In this document: in pieces, positions 56,121 to 64,000 of the stretch
How the letters are laid out: each line of letters opens with the position of its first letter
Numbering within the stretch: position 1 is the stretch's first letter
NCBI RefSeq assembly: GCF_000802245.2
Contig: NZ_CP021080.1
Location: forward strand, 5,394,001 to 5,458,000
Direction: 5' to 3'
Source: Streptomyces pluripotens
Lineage (GTDB): Bacteria > Actinomycetota > Actinomycetes > Streptomycetales > Streptomycetaceae
Length of the DNA: 64,000 nucleotides
The notes under the pieces: generated by a model
Databases searched by the model: none
What the model saw: only the letters and a program-made list of their open reading frames with translations
Told to the model about the DNA's origin: nothing
Position numbers and translations under genes: made by a program

Positions 56121-56920
56121 TGCCCTTCGTCACCTGGCTCAAGCGCCATCTCGTCGTCATCGCGGGACTTCTGACACTCGCCTATCTGCTGCTGCCGAAC
56201 GTCGTCGTCACGGTGTTCTCCTTCAACAAGCCGAAGGGCCGCTTCAACTACGAGTGGCGGCACTTCTCCACGGCCGCGTGGAAGGACCCGTGCGGTGTCG
56301 CCGGCCTGTGCGGCTCACTGTCCATAAGCCTCCAGATCGCGGTGTACGCCACGATCGGCGCCACCGTCCTCGGCACGATGATCGCCTTCGCGCTGGTCCG
56401 CTACCGCTTCCGTGCCCGTGGCGCGGTCAACTCGCTGATCTTCCTGCCGATGGCGATGCCCGAGGTCGTCATGGCCGCCTCGCTGCTGACCCTGTTCCTC
56501 AACATGGGTGCCCGGCTGGGCTTCTGGACGATCCTGATCGCGCACATCATGTTCTGCCTCAGCTTCGTCGTCACCGCGGTCAAGGCGCGGGTGATGTCGA
56601 TGGACCCCCGTCTGGAGGAGGCCGCCCGGGACCTGTACGCCGGCCCCGTGCAGACCTTCCTGCGGGTCACCCTGCCCATCGCGGCACCCGGTATCGCCGC
56701 GGGCGCGCTGCTCTCCTTCGCCCTGTCCTTCGACGACTTCATCATCACCAACTTCAACGCCGGCTCGACCGTCACCTTCCCGATGTTCGTGTGGGGGTCG
56801 GCGCAGCGCGGAACCCCCGTGCAGATCAATGTGATCGGTACGGCCATGTTCCTCGTCGCCGTCCTGTTCGTACTGGCCTCGATGTTCATCACCAACCGTC
56901 GCAACAAACAGAAGGCATAA
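56120..56920 (+). CDS. potC: Polyamine ABC transporter permease
   Basis: A 266-residue second permease with six spans and the EAA loop EEAARDLYAGPVQTFLRVTLPIAAPG. FDDFIITNFNAG is a conserved PotC segment. The ATG at 56120 overlaps the potB stop; a longer upstream frame lies inside potB and is rejected. Confidence 0.93.
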   Translation: MPFVTWLKRHLVVIAGLLTLAYLLLPNVVVTVFSFNKPKGRFNYEWRHFSTAAWKDPCGVAGLCGSLSISLQIAVYATIGATVLGTMIAFALVRYRFRARGAVNSLIFLPMAMPEVVMAASLLTLFLNMGARLGFWTILIAHIMFCLSFVVTAVKARVMSMDPRLEEAARDLYAGPVQTFLRVTLPIAAPGIAAGALLSFALSFDDFIITNFNAGSTVTFPMFVWGSAQRGTPVQINVIGTAMFLVAVLFVLASMFITNRRNKQKA

Positions 56921-56941
56921 GCCCCGTAGGGAGTTGAAATC

Positions 56942-58372
56942 ATGGCCCCAAGCGCCATGAGCCGTGGCAGAGACAACTGGATCGCCTCTCTCTCCGAAGC
57001 CCAGCCGGTCCCGTACTGGTTGGAAGACCCCGGCAAGCCGCATCCCGAGCCCGCTCTCACCGGCACCGAGACCTGTGATCTGCTGGTCGTCGGCGGCGGC
57101 TACAGCGGACTGTGGGCCGCGCTGAACGCCAAGGAGCGCGATCCGCAGCGCGATGTGGTGCTGTTGGAAGGCCGCGAGGTGGGCTGGGCCGCCTCCGGCC
57201 GCAACGGAGGCTTCTGTGCCGCCTCCCTCACGCACGGCCTGCCCAACGGCCTCGCCCGCTGGCCGGACGAGATCCACAAGCTGGAGGAGCTGGGCCGGCG
57301 CAACCTCGACGAGATCGAGTCCGCGATCGTCCGGCACGGCATCGACTGCGACTTCGAACGCAGCGGCGAGATCGACGTGGCCACCGAGGCCTACCAAGCC
57401 CGGGAACTGCGCGATTGGCACCGGGAGCTGACGGAGAAGGGCCTCGCGGACGGCATTGAGTTCCTGGACGCCGAAGCCGTGCGGGAGCAGGTGAACTCGC
57501 CGACCTTCGAGGCGGGCCTGTGGGACCGCAGGGGTGTGGCCATGCTGCACCCGGCGAAGTTGGCGTGGGGCTTGAAGCAGGCCTGCCTCGGGCTAGGAGT
57601 GCGCGTCTACGAGCACACACCGGCCCTCACCCTGAAGCAGTACGGGGCGGGCATGGCCGTACGCACCCCGTACGGGTCGGTCCGCGCCCACAGGGTCGCG
57701 CTTGGCACGAACATCTTCCCGAACCTGCTGCGGCGCGTGCGTTCGTACACCGTGCCGGTCTACGACTACGCGCTGATGACCGAGCCGCTGGGCGAGGACC
57801 GGCTGGCCCAGATCGGTTGGCAGAACAGGCAGGGGCTGGGCGACAGCGCCAACCAGTTCCACTACTTCCGGCTCTCCGCGGACAACCGGATCCTGTGGGG
57901 CGGGTACGACGCGGTCTATCCCTACGGCGGCCGGGTGCGGGCCGAATACGACGACCGGCCCGAAACGTACGCCAAGCTCGCGGGCCACTTCTTCACCTGT
58001 TTCCCGCAGTTGGAGGGCGTCCGCTTCACCCATGCCTGGGGCGGCGCGATCGACACCTGTTCCCGCTTCTCGGCCTTCTTCGGCACGGCCCACCAGGGGA
58101 AGGTCGCGTACGCGGCGGGCTACACGGGCCTCGGCGTCGGAGCGACCCGCTTCGGCGCGGACGTGATGCTGGACCTGTTGGACGGGGAGCGCACCGAACG
58201 GACCGAGCTGGAGATGGTCCGCAAGAAGCCGCTGCCGTTTCCGCCCGAACCGTTCGCCTGGACGGGGATCGCCCTCACCAAGTGGTCCCTGGCCCGCGCT
58301 GACGCCCACGGCGGCCGGCGGAACCTGTGGTTGCGGACCATGGACCGGCTTGGTCTGGGCTTCGACAGCTGA
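56942..58372 (+). CDS. FAD-dependent amine oxidoreductase (PuuB-like)
   Basis: A 476-residue DAO-fold flavoprotein. The dinucleotide motif DLLVVGGGYSGLWAALNAKE is near residues 43-62, followed by VVLLEGREVGWAASGRNGGF. YAAGYTGLGVGATRFGADVMLDLL near the C-terminus closes the FAD site. PuuB-type enzymes oxidise gamma-glutamylputrescine or free amines to the aldehyde, the substrate of the dehydrogenase encoded at the head of this cluster. It lies 21 bases after potC and is probably in the operon. Confidence 0.87.
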   Translation: MAPSAMSRGRDNWIASLSEAQPVPYWLEDPGKPHPEPALTGTETCDLLVVGGGYSGLWAALNAKERDPQRDVVLLEGREVGWAASGRNGGFCAASLTHGLPNGLARWPDEIHKLEELGRRNLDEIESAIVRHGIDCDFERSGEIDVATEAYQARELRDWHRELTEKGLADGIEFLDAEAVREQVNSPTFEAGLWDRRGVAMLHPAKLAWGLKQACLGLGVRVYEHTPALTLKQYGAGMAVRTPYGSVRAHRVALGTNIFPNLLRRVRSYTVPVYDYALMTEPLGEDRLAQIGWQNRQGLGDSANQFHYFRLSADNRILWGGYDAVYPYGGRVRAEYDDRPETYAKLAGHFFTCFPQLEGVRFTHAWGGAIDTCSRFSAFFGTAHQGKVAYAAGYTGLGVGATRFGADVMLDLLDGERTERTELEMVRKKPLPFPPEPFAWTGIALTKWSLARADAHGGRRNLWLRTMDRLGLGFDS

Positions 58373-58444
58373 GCCCGACGGCAACGGCAGCCATGTGGCC
58401 GAAGTCACCTGAAAGGGTGCTCGGAATCCGCGTAATGGCCGCGG

Positions 58445-58500
58445 AAGGCCTCCCTCTCTTCTGCTGACGCGAACCGCGTCGACTGAGAGAGGGAGGCCTT
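58445..58500 (+). promoter_or_regulatory. Perfect hairpin that includes the downstream ribosome binding site
   Basis: AAGGCCTCCCTCTCT (58445-58459) pairs perfectly with AGAGAGGGAGGCCTT (58486-58500). Inside, GACGCG (58466-58471) pairs with CGCGTC (58475-58480). The 3' arm contains GGGAGG, the Shine-Dalgarno for the ATG at 58504, only three bases beyond the stem. The fold could act as a terminator for the upstream operon, as a translation block, or as both. Confidence 0.8.
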
Positions 58501-58503
58501 CTG

Positions 58504-58953
58504 ATGACTGGGGCGAAGACGGCGGTCGAGTGGCTGGCATCCGTCGCACCGGACCCCGACGCCTGCCGCTGGGAGTGGGAACGCAACCCCCTCGGGGTCG
58601 CACTGCTGCCCGCCGGCAAGGCGTGGGACCTGCTGATCCTGCCGGGTGACCTCGGCTATCCGACCCTGGACGTGCTCACCCGGATCCTTGACCGGCCTGG
58701 CCCGGTGCTCGTCGATCCGGGCGGCAACCGGGTCGGGTTCTTCGTTCCGCCCGGCACCGCGGCCCGCTGGCTCGGCACCGGCATCCGTGCCGCCGGGCCC
58801 GGCACCTGGATCGTGGTGCCGTACCCGGGCCGGGTGGCCCGGGGGGTGCGTTGGCTCGTGACGCCGGACGGTTCGGGCCTGCTGACCGATCCCGCGCTGT
58901 TGGAGTTGGCGATGCACGAGGCGGCGGCGGGGCTCGCGGGGAACGAAGGATGA
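58504..58953 (+). CDS. Conserved hypothetical protein, perhaps primase/polymerase N-domain-like
   Basis: A 149-residue acidic protein. It begins AVEWLASVAPDPDACRWEWERNPLG and contains WDLLILPGDLGYPTLDVLTRIL and PVLVDPGGNRVGFFVPPG. These strand-turn segments are reminiscent of small Streptomyces proteins related to the N-terminal primase/polymerase fold, but catalytic acids are not evident, so the relation is uncertain. Its ribosome binding site lies in a stable hairpin. The function is unknown. Confidence 0.75.
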   Translation: MTGAKTAVEWLASVAPDPDACRWEWERNPLGVALLPAGKAWDLLILPGDLGYPTLDVLTRILDRPGPVLVDPGGNRVGFFVPPGTAARWLGTGIRAAGPGTWIVVPYPGRVARGVRWLVTPDGSGLLTDPALLELAMHEAAAGLAGNEG

Positions 58954-58975
58954 GGACGGGTAACGTCCCGGCATC

Positions 58976-59001
58976 TTGACAAGACAATTGGTCTGGACCA
59001 A
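58976..59001 (+). promoter_or_regulatory. Chitinase promoter with DasR-type operator
   Basis: TTGACA at 58976-58981 is a perfect -35. It is followed by TTGGTCTGGACCAA (58988-59001), a near-palindrome matching the DasR site core TGGTCTAGACCA with one base different. The operator covers the -35 to -10 spacer. N-acetylglucosamine-derived signals would relieve repression. The -10 itself is not clear. Confidence 0.75.
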
Positions 59002-59047
59002 GTTGAGTGCGCTCCACCCTCCAACTCCCCTGACAACGGAGGTACTT

Positions 59048-60865
59048 GTGGACCGCGCTACACGCCCCAGAGGCCCCAGACACATCCTCGCCCTGCTCAC
59101 GGCCGCACTGCTGGCCGTGTCCGGCATCACCGTGCTCTCGTCGGCCGCCCGTGCGGCCGACGCGGACCTGGCGCGCAACGGCGGCTTCGAGTCCGGTCTG
59201 ACCGGATGGCACTGCACAGCCGGTACGACCGTCAGCTCGCCCGTGCACAGCGGGAGTTCCGCGCTGCAGGCGACTCCGGCCGGGAGCGACGACGCCCAGT
59301 GTGCGCAGACGGTGACCGTGCAGCCCGGCGCGCAGTACACCCTGTCCGGCTATGTGCGCGGTTCCTACGTCTACCTTGGTGCCAGCGGCACCGGCACCAC
59401 GGATGTCTCCACCTGGACCCCGTCCGCTTCCGACTGGCAGCGGCTCAGCACCACCTTCCGGACCGGAGCCGCCACCACCGAGGTCACGATCTACCTCCAC
59501 GGCTGGTACGGCACCGGTGCCTACCACGCCGACGACATCTCCCTGATCGGCCCGGACGGCGGCAGCGCCGGACAGCCGCCGGCCGCTCCCACGGGCCTGC
59601 GGACCACCTCCGTGACCTCTTCCTCCGTCGGCCTGGCCTGGTCGGCGGTCGCCGGAGCCACGCGCTACGCGGTCTACCGGGACGGGACCGAGGTCCAGAC
59701 GGTGAGCGGCACCTCGGCGACCGTCACCGGCCTCGCACCCTCGACGGCGTACGGCTTCCAGGTCACCGCGGCCAATGACGCCGGCGAGTCGGCGAAGTCG
59801 GCGAACGTGAACGTCACCACCGTTTCCGGAAGTGGCGGCGGTTCGTCCGGCCTGCCCACCCACGCCCTGGTCGGCTACCTCCACACCAGCTTCGCCAACG
59901 GCTCCGGCTACCTCCGCCTCGCCGACGTGCCGGACAGCTGGGACGTGATCGATCTCGCCTTCGGCGAGCCCACCTCGGCCACCTCCGGAGACATCCGTTT
60001 CCACCGCTGCCCGGTCAGCGCGTGCCCGAACGCCGAGAGCGACGCCGACTTCAAGGCGGCGATCAAGGCCAAGCAGGCCGCTGGCAAGAAGGTGCTCATC
60101 TCGATCGGCGGCCAGAACGGCCAGGTTCAGCTGACCACGACGGCCGCCCGGGACGCCTTCGTCTCCTCGGTCTCGAAGATCATCGACGATTACGGCCTCG
60201 ACGGCCTCGACATCGACTTCGAGGGCCACTCACTGTCCCTGAACGCGGACGACACGGACTTCAAGAATCCGACCACCCCCGTGATCGTGAACTTGATCTC
60301 GGCCCTGAAGACCCTGAAGGCCACGTACGGGTCGACGTTCGTGCTGACCATGGCGCCGGAGACCTTCTTCGTGCAGAACGGCTACCAGTACTACGGCACC
60401 GGCAAGTGGGGCGGCCAGGACCCGCGCTGCGGGGCGTACCTCCCGGTGATCTACGCCCTGCGTGACGACCTCACCCTGTTGCACGTCCAGGACTACAACT
60501 CGGGCCCGATCATGGGCCTGGACAACCAGTACCACTCCATGGGCGGCGCCGACTTCCACATCGCCATGACCGACATGCTCCTCACCGGCTTCCCCGTCGC
60601 GGGCGACACGCACAACGTCTTCCCGCCGTTGCGCCCCGACCAGGTGGCCATCGGCATGCCGGCGTCGACCTATGCGGGCAACGGGTACGTCTCCCCGGTC
60701 GAGGTCACCAGGACCCTGGACTGCCTGACGAAGAAGACGAGCTGCGGCTCGTACGCGACCCACGGGACCTGGCCCGCGCTGCGCGGCTTGATGACGTGGT
60801 CGGTGAACTGGGACCGCTACTCGGGCTGGGAGTTCCAAAAGAACTTCGACGCCTACTTCGGCTGA
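59048..60865 (+). CDS. Secreted GH18 chitinase with N-terminal carbohydrate-binding and FnIII domains
   Basis: A 605-residue exported enzyme. A signal peptide ends near SSAARA. A jelly-roll carbohydrate-binding module follows to about residue 175 (ADLARNGGFESGLTGWHC at its start), then a fibronectin III domain (PAAPTGLRTTSVTSSSVGLAW to NVTTVSG) and a GH18 barrel. The catalytic motif is DGLDIDFE with Glu392. It degrades chitin outside the cell. GTG at 59048 follows ACGGAGG. A chitin-responsive operator lies upstream. Confidence 0.94.
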   Translation: MDRATRPRGPRHILALLTAALLAVSGITVLSSAARAADADLARNGGFESGLTGWHCTAGTTVSSPVHSGSSALQATPAGSDDAQCAQTVTVQPGAQYTLSGYVRGSYVYLGASGTGTTDVSTWTPSASDWQRLSTTFRTGAATTEVTIYLHGWYGTGAYHADDISLIGPDGGSAGQPPAAPTGLRTTSVTSSSVGLAWSAVAGATRYAVYRDGTEVQTVSGTSATVTGLAPSTAYGFQVTAANDAGESAKSANVNVTTVSGSGGGSSGLPTHALVGYLHTSFANGSGYLRLADVPDSWDVIDLAFGEPTSATSGDIRFHRCPVSACPNAESDADFKAAIKAKQAAGKKVLISIGGQNGQVQLTTTAARDAFVSSVSKIIDDYGLDGLDIDFEGHSLSLNADDTDFKNPTTPVIVNLISALKTLKATYGSTFVLTMAPETFFVQNGYQYYGTGKWGGQDPRCGAYLPVIYALRDDLTLLHVQDYNSGPIMGLDNQYHSMGGADFHIAMTDMLLTGFPVAGDTHNVFPPLRPDQVAIGMPASTYAGNGYVSPVEVTRTLDCLTKKTSCGSYATHGTWPALRGLMTWSVNWDRYSGWEFQKNFDAYFG

Positions 60866-61487
60866 GGCCACTTCCGCTGAGCCTCGGCAGCAGCAGGGAC
60901 AGGGTGGTCAGCAGCACCGTGCACAGGCACCAACTGGCCACCACGTCCAGTGGCCAGTGCCAACCCCGGCGGACCAGGCCGTAGGACACCCCGAGGACCA
61001 GGGTCGCGGAGCCGGTTACCAGGGTCCGGCGGGCGGCGGACGAGCGGAGCCAGGGGAGGAGGAGTAGGGCCGCAGACCCGTACGCGACGGCTGCCGTAGC
61101 CGTGTGACCGGACGGGAAGTAGCCGACTGCAGGGGGGACCACGGGGGTCCCAGGCCGCGCGGTCCAGTCCTTGAGCGGTACGACGATGGCCGGGACCAGC
61201 GCCATCAGGACGGCCGCGGCGAGGGGCGGCAGCCACCACCGGTCCGTACCGTCCGCGCGGCCCCGGTGGAAGACGTAGGCCAGGGTGACGGCTAGCACCG
61301 GGACCGCGACCTCGACGTTGCCCAGGTCCGAGAGAAGTTCGGAGAACCGGTCCGGGTGGACCAGGGCCCGGCTCAGGCGGGTGTCCAGGAGCAGCAGCGG
61401 GCCATGGGCCATGACCTGCCAGGTGATCAGAGCGAAGAGGACGGCCGGGACACCGAGGAGAGCGCAGCGGCGGACTGAGGTCGACAC
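60705..61487 (-). CDS. PAP2-family membrane phosphatase
   Basis: A 260-residue membrane protein with five or six spans. The phosphatase motifs are KDWTARP, PSGHTATA and RRGWHWPLDVV. Such enzymes dephosphorylate lipid pyrophosphates or phosphatidic acid. GTG start at 61487. The last 50 or so codons are a Ser/Arg-rich stretch antisense to the chitinase end, overlapping it by 161 bases. That tail looks unlike the rest of the protein, so a frameshift near 60870-60900 is possible. Confidence 0.8.
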   Translation of the reverse strand: MSTSVRRCALLGVPAVLFALITWQVMAHGPLLLLDTRLSRALVHPDRFSELLSDLGNVEVAVPVLAVTLAYVFHRGRADGTDRWWLPPLAAAVLMALVPAIVVPLKDWTARPGTPVVPPAVGYFPSGHTATAAVAYGSAALLLLPWLRSSAARRTLVTGSATLVLGVSYGLVRRGWHWPLDVVASWCLCTVLLTTLSLLLPRLSGSGLSRSRRRSSFGTPSPSSGPSSPTTSSSRAARARSRGSRTSRSSSSSSGSPGSW

Positions 61488-61530
61488 GGGCCCAGCTTCG
61501 CAGGTCCGGCGACTGGAGAGAACGAGGAGG

Positions 61531-61569
61531 CGGCCACCCCGGAACAGGGGGGTGGTTCCGGGGCGGCCG
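61531..61569. terminator. Hairpin in the gabT-PAP2 gap
   Basis: CCCCGGAAC (61537-61545) pairs with GTTCCGGGG (61555-61563), and CGGCC with GGCCG extend the stem across one A/C mismatch. It can end minus-strand transcription from gabT before the PAP2 gene. Confidence 0.6.
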
Positions 61570-61707
61570 TTCGGACGGAACGTCGCGCGCCCCGGGGGGT
61601 TTGGGGCGGCGACCGTCCGACCGGTGAGGAGATCCCGGAGCCGTCAGGCGCCGGTGGTGTGCGCGAGGGCACGACCAGGCCGGCACTGGACAAGCCCCGG
61701 CCTGAAG

Positions 61708-61731
61708 CCGTCCGCAGTCCCCTGCGGACGG
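61708..61731 (-). terminator. Hairpin downstream of gabT
   Basis: A perfect 10-bp stem, CCGTCCGCAG with CTGCGGACGG around a TCCC loop, lies about 160 bases beyond the gabT stop on the minus strand. Confidence 0.6.
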
Positions 61732-61889
61732 GGGGTAACTCTCATCTGGTGAAAACCTACGGCAGGCCGGGGCGCTTGGGCAGACGGAAGCCCGTCCCGC
61801 CATCCACCTCGCACACCTTCTTCACACGACCTGCTGCAAGAACCCCTCACCGGCCTTCGGCAGCGTCAACGGTGCGGCCCCATCGCCGC

Positions 61890-63224
61890 TCAGATGCGCG
61901 CGAAAGCCTGCTCGATGAGGTCGAGGCCCTCGCCCAGGAGGTCCTCGCCGATCACCAGCGGGGGCAGGAAGCGCAGCACGTTGCCGTAGGTGCCGCAGGT
62001 CAGGACCAGCAGCCCCTCGGCGTGGCAGGCCTTGGCGAGGGCGGCGGTGGCCTCCGGGTTCGGCTCCTTGGTGGTGCGGTCCTTGACCAACTCGATGGCG
62101 ATCATCGCACCACGGCCCCGGATGTCACCGATGATGTCGAACTTCTCGGCCATGGCGCTGAGGCGATCCTTCATGACCTCCTCGATGCGCTTGGCCTTGC
62201 CGTTGAGGTCCAGTTCCTTCATGGTCTCGATGGCACCGAGCGCGCCGGCGCAGGCCACTGGGTTACCCCCATAGGTGCCGCCGAGACCGCCCGCGTGCGC
62301 GGCGTCCATGATCTCGGCGCGGCCGGTGACCGCGGCCAGCGGCAGGCCGCCGGCGATGCCCTTGGCGGTGGTGATCAGGTCCGGGACGATGCCCTCGTCC
62401 TCACAGGCGAACCACTGACCGGTACGGCAGAAGCCGGACTGGATCTCGTCCGCGACGAAGACGATGCCGTGGTCGGCGGCGAACTGGCGTATGGCCGGCA
62501 GGAAGCCCTTGGCCGGCTCGATGAAGCCGCCCTCACCGAGCACCGGCTCGATGATGATCGCGGCCACGTTCTCCGGACCGACCTGCTTGGTGATCTGGTC
62601 GATGGCCTGCGCGGCGGCCTCGGGACCCGCATGCTCCGGGCCGGTCGGCCAGCGGTAGCCGTAGGCGACCGGGACACGGTAGACCTCGGGGGCGAACGGA
62701 CCGAAGCCGTGCTTGTAGGGCATGTTCTTCGCGGTCAGCGCCATGGTGAGGTTCGTACGGCCGTGGTAACCGTGGTCGAACACGACGACCGCCTGGCGCT
62801 TGGTGTAGGCGCGGGCGATCTTGACGGCGTTCTCAACGGCCTCGGCGCCGGAGTTGAACAGCGCGGACTTCTTCGCGTGGTCACCCGGGGTGAGCTCGGC
62901 GAGGGCCTCGGCGACCTCCACGTAGCCCTCGTACGGGGTGACCATGAAACAGGTGTGGGTGAAGGCGGCCAGCTGGGCGCTCGCCCGGCGGACGACGGCC
63001 TCGGCGGACGCGCCGACACTCGTCACGGCGATGCCGGAACCGAAGTCGATCAGCCGGTTTCCGTCGACGTCCTCGATGATGCCGCCGCCCGCTCGCGCGG
63101 TGAACACGGGCAGCACGGAACCCACGCCCTGGGCAACCGCGGCGGTACGGCGGGCCTGCAGTTCCTGCGACTTCGGGCCGGGGATGGCGGTGACGACGCG
63201 GCGCTCCTGCGGAAGTGCGGTCAT
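61890..63224 (-). CDS. gabT: 4-aminobutyrate aminotransferase
   Basis: A 444-residue class III aminotransferase that converts GABA and 2-oxoglutarate to succinate semialdehyde and glutamate. The PLP lysine is Lys288 in TTAKGIAGGLPLAAV. IVFVADEIQSGFCRTG gives the cofactor aspartate and FNSGAEAVENAVKIARAYT the phosphate site. It supplies the step after the aminobutyraldehyde dehydrogenases encoded upstream. Three tandem 10-bp repeats lie 32-61 bases upstream of the ATG. Confidence 0.94.
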   Translation of the reverse strand: MTALPQERRVVTAIPGPKSQELQARRTAAVAQGVGSVLPVFTARAGGGIIEDVDGNRLIDFGSGIAVTSVGASAEAVVRRASAQLAAFTHTCFMVTPYEGYVEVAEALAELTPGDHAKKSALFNSGAEAVENAVKIARAYTKRQAVVVFDHGYHGRTNLTMALTAKNMPYKHGFGPFAPEVYRVPVAYGYRWPTGPEHAGPEAAAQAIDQITKQVGPENVAAIIIEPVLGEGGFIEPAKGFLPAIRQFAADHGIVFVADEIQSGFCRTGQWFACEDEGIVPDLITTAKGIAGGLPLAAVTGRAEIMDAAHAGGLGGTYGGNPVACAGALGAIETMKELDLNGKAKRIEEVMKDRLSAMAEKFDIIGDIRGRGAMIAIELVKDRTTKEPNPEATAALAKACHAEGLLVLTCGTYGNVLRFLPPLVIGEDLLGEGLDLIEQAFARI

Positions 63225-63545
63225 GGGGGCTCCCTGATGATCTTGCGTACCGGAAACGGTGCCGGACGGTGCTGGACGGTGCCGGGCTTCTCCGGGTCGT
63301 TCCGGGCGGTGCGATGTCGGACGCTTGCCTTCTCTCTTCGCAGGTTAGAGCCGGGTGCGGGGGGTGGGCATGCTCCATGTGGGTGTTGTCGGCGACTCCG
63401 GTTGTCCGCTGTGGACAGAGGCAGGCGGTCGGCGCCCGCCCGGCCGTCGGCTCCTCTCGGCCGTGTATACGGTGAACTCCCCTTGCCGGGGCGTTAGATT
63501 GGCTCGCTGACGGTGGACGGAACGGCAGGTCAGGGGGCAACGCGG
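63225..63545. other. Divergent promoter region of gabT and the right-edge gene
   Basis: This 321-base gap holds the tandem repeats at 63256-63285 close to gabT. A CAGGGGGC ribosome binding site precedes the ATG at 63546. No gene is supported and no clear -10/-35 pair was found. Confidence 0.5.
63256..63285. repeat. Three tandem 10-bp repeats upstream of gabT
   Basis: ACGGTGCCGG, ACGGTGCTGG and ACGGTGCCGG adjoin without gaps. The 10-base period places each on the same helix face, as in arrays of regulator sites. Confidence 0.7.
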
Positions 63546-64000
63546 ATGGACAGCGACGGGACGCGGGACGCGCGTGCCACACATGCGAATCCTGTGCCGC
63601 GCCCGGCAGGGCCTCCTGAGGGGGGTGCCCTACCTCCCATGCCCACGGCACCGCCCGGCGCACCGCCGAAACCGGACGGCTCCGCCTTCCTGGCCTGGCT
63701 GCGCGCGTCCCGCCCAGAGGCCGCGCCCGGTGTGTGGCGCCTCGGACACCGACCCCGGCCCGAGCTGGAACCCGAGCGCACGCCGGCCCGGCAGCTGCTC
63801 AGCGGTGCGCTGATCGCCTTTCTGGTGGGCTGGCTGGTGTGGTCCCTGCTGTGGAACGGCTACCTCGGAGGCTGGTGGGTGCTGCCGCTGCAGTTGCTCG
63901 TCCCGGACTCGTGGCGCAACAGCGGCAGCAATGTGGCGCTGGCCTTCCTCTGGTACGGCTACTACACCCTCATCGCGCTCGCCATCCTGTCCGTCGTCGG
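63546..64000 (+). CDS. Membrane protein, N-terminal part (partial)
   Basis: The frame opens at ATG 63546 and is still open at the window end, giving 151 full codons. The first 70 residues are Pro/Gly/Ala-rich and hydrophilic. Two hydrophobic spans follow (LLSGALIAFLVGWLVWSLLW and VALAFLWYGYYTLIALAILSVV). In Streptomyces the gene beside gabT often encodes a large membrane ATP/GTP-binding protein, but no nucleotide motif is visible in this part, so the function is not assigned. Confidence 0.8.
   Translation, partial: MDSDGTRDARATHANPVPRPAGPPEGGALPPMPTAPPGAPPKPDGSAFLAWLRASRPEAAPGVWRLGHRPRPELEPERTPARQLLSGALIAFLVGWLVWSLLWNGYLGGWWVLPLQLLVPDSWRNSGSNVALAFLWYGYYTLIALAILSVV

Larger units (their letters stand above)
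61488..61889. other. Intergenic region with two hairpins
   Basis: This 402-base gap lies upstream of the PAP2 gene and downstream of gabT, both on the minus strand. It contains hairpins at 61531-61569 and 61708-61731. No gene is supported. Confidence 0.6.

Noticed and set aside
63397..63407. A TCCGGTTGT stretch upstream of gabT as a third Lrp-like site
   Set aside because: It has an extra G relative to TCCGTTGTT and no matching left arm.

Overview
The window is a GC-rich chromosomal segment of a Streptomyces. The evidence is near-universal G or C at third codon positions, leaderless and GTG-start genes, rare TTA codons, four tandem type I signal peptidase genes, whiG, an nsdA-like gene end, and mycothiol-type and LAETG proteins. 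Gene order broadly follows the S. coelicolor core chromosome from about nsdA to gabT. That comparison is from memory, not a search.

Region by region. 1-4.9 kb holds the end of an nsdA-like gene, then the nitrogen operon amtB-glnK-glnD behind a GlnR-type box. 5-8.6 kb holds ffh and a second FtsH-type protease. 8.7-10.8 kb has a methyltransferase and a SprT-like zinc protein with a sigma-R-like leaderless promoter. 11-13.8 kb is the rpsP-KH-rimM-trmD-rplS translation operon. 13.8-18 kb has sipW, sipX, sipY and sipZ plus a Nudix gene. 18-21.7 kb has DUF2469, yraN, comM/yifB and dprA. 22-24.2 kb has whiG, a TetR gene and an M23 peptidase. 24.4-29.1 kb is rpsB, tsf, pyrH, frr and cdsA, followed by an SRPBCC gene and rlmN. 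31.1-35 kb is a TPP riboswitch with a thiamine ABC transporter (thiB-thiP-thiQ).

35-39.5 kb holds a MDMPI-family enzyme, a LAETG surface protein, a VOC protein and an ABC transporter whose ATPase has a degenerate signature motif. 39.7-63.2 kb is dominated by polyamine catabolism. It has a putrescine-type aminotransferase, an Lrp regulator, two aldehyde dehydrogenases, two substrate-binding lipoproteins, one potABC transporter, an FAD amine oxidoreductase and gabT. Together they can import putrescine-like amines and convert them through aminobutyraldehyde and GABA to succinate semialdehyde. Inside this region an IS701-family element (44861-46302) has cut a small membrane-protein gene. A probable aminodeoxyfutalosine deaminase, a GDPD, a NADAR protein and a secreted GH18 chitinase with a DasR-type operator are interspersed. 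The right edge enters a truncated membrane-protein gene.

Most of the window is conserved core. The points most worth a second look are a shared 21-bp Lrp-like palindrome upstream of both aldehyde dehydrogenases, a perfect 15-bp hairpin that buries the ribosome binding site of the 58504 gene, and a possible -1 frameshift heptamer in the IS701 transposase. Others are TTA codons in yraN and twice in the M23 peptidase, and the sigma-R-like leaderless promoter. No CRISPR array, tRNA or rRNA gene was seen.
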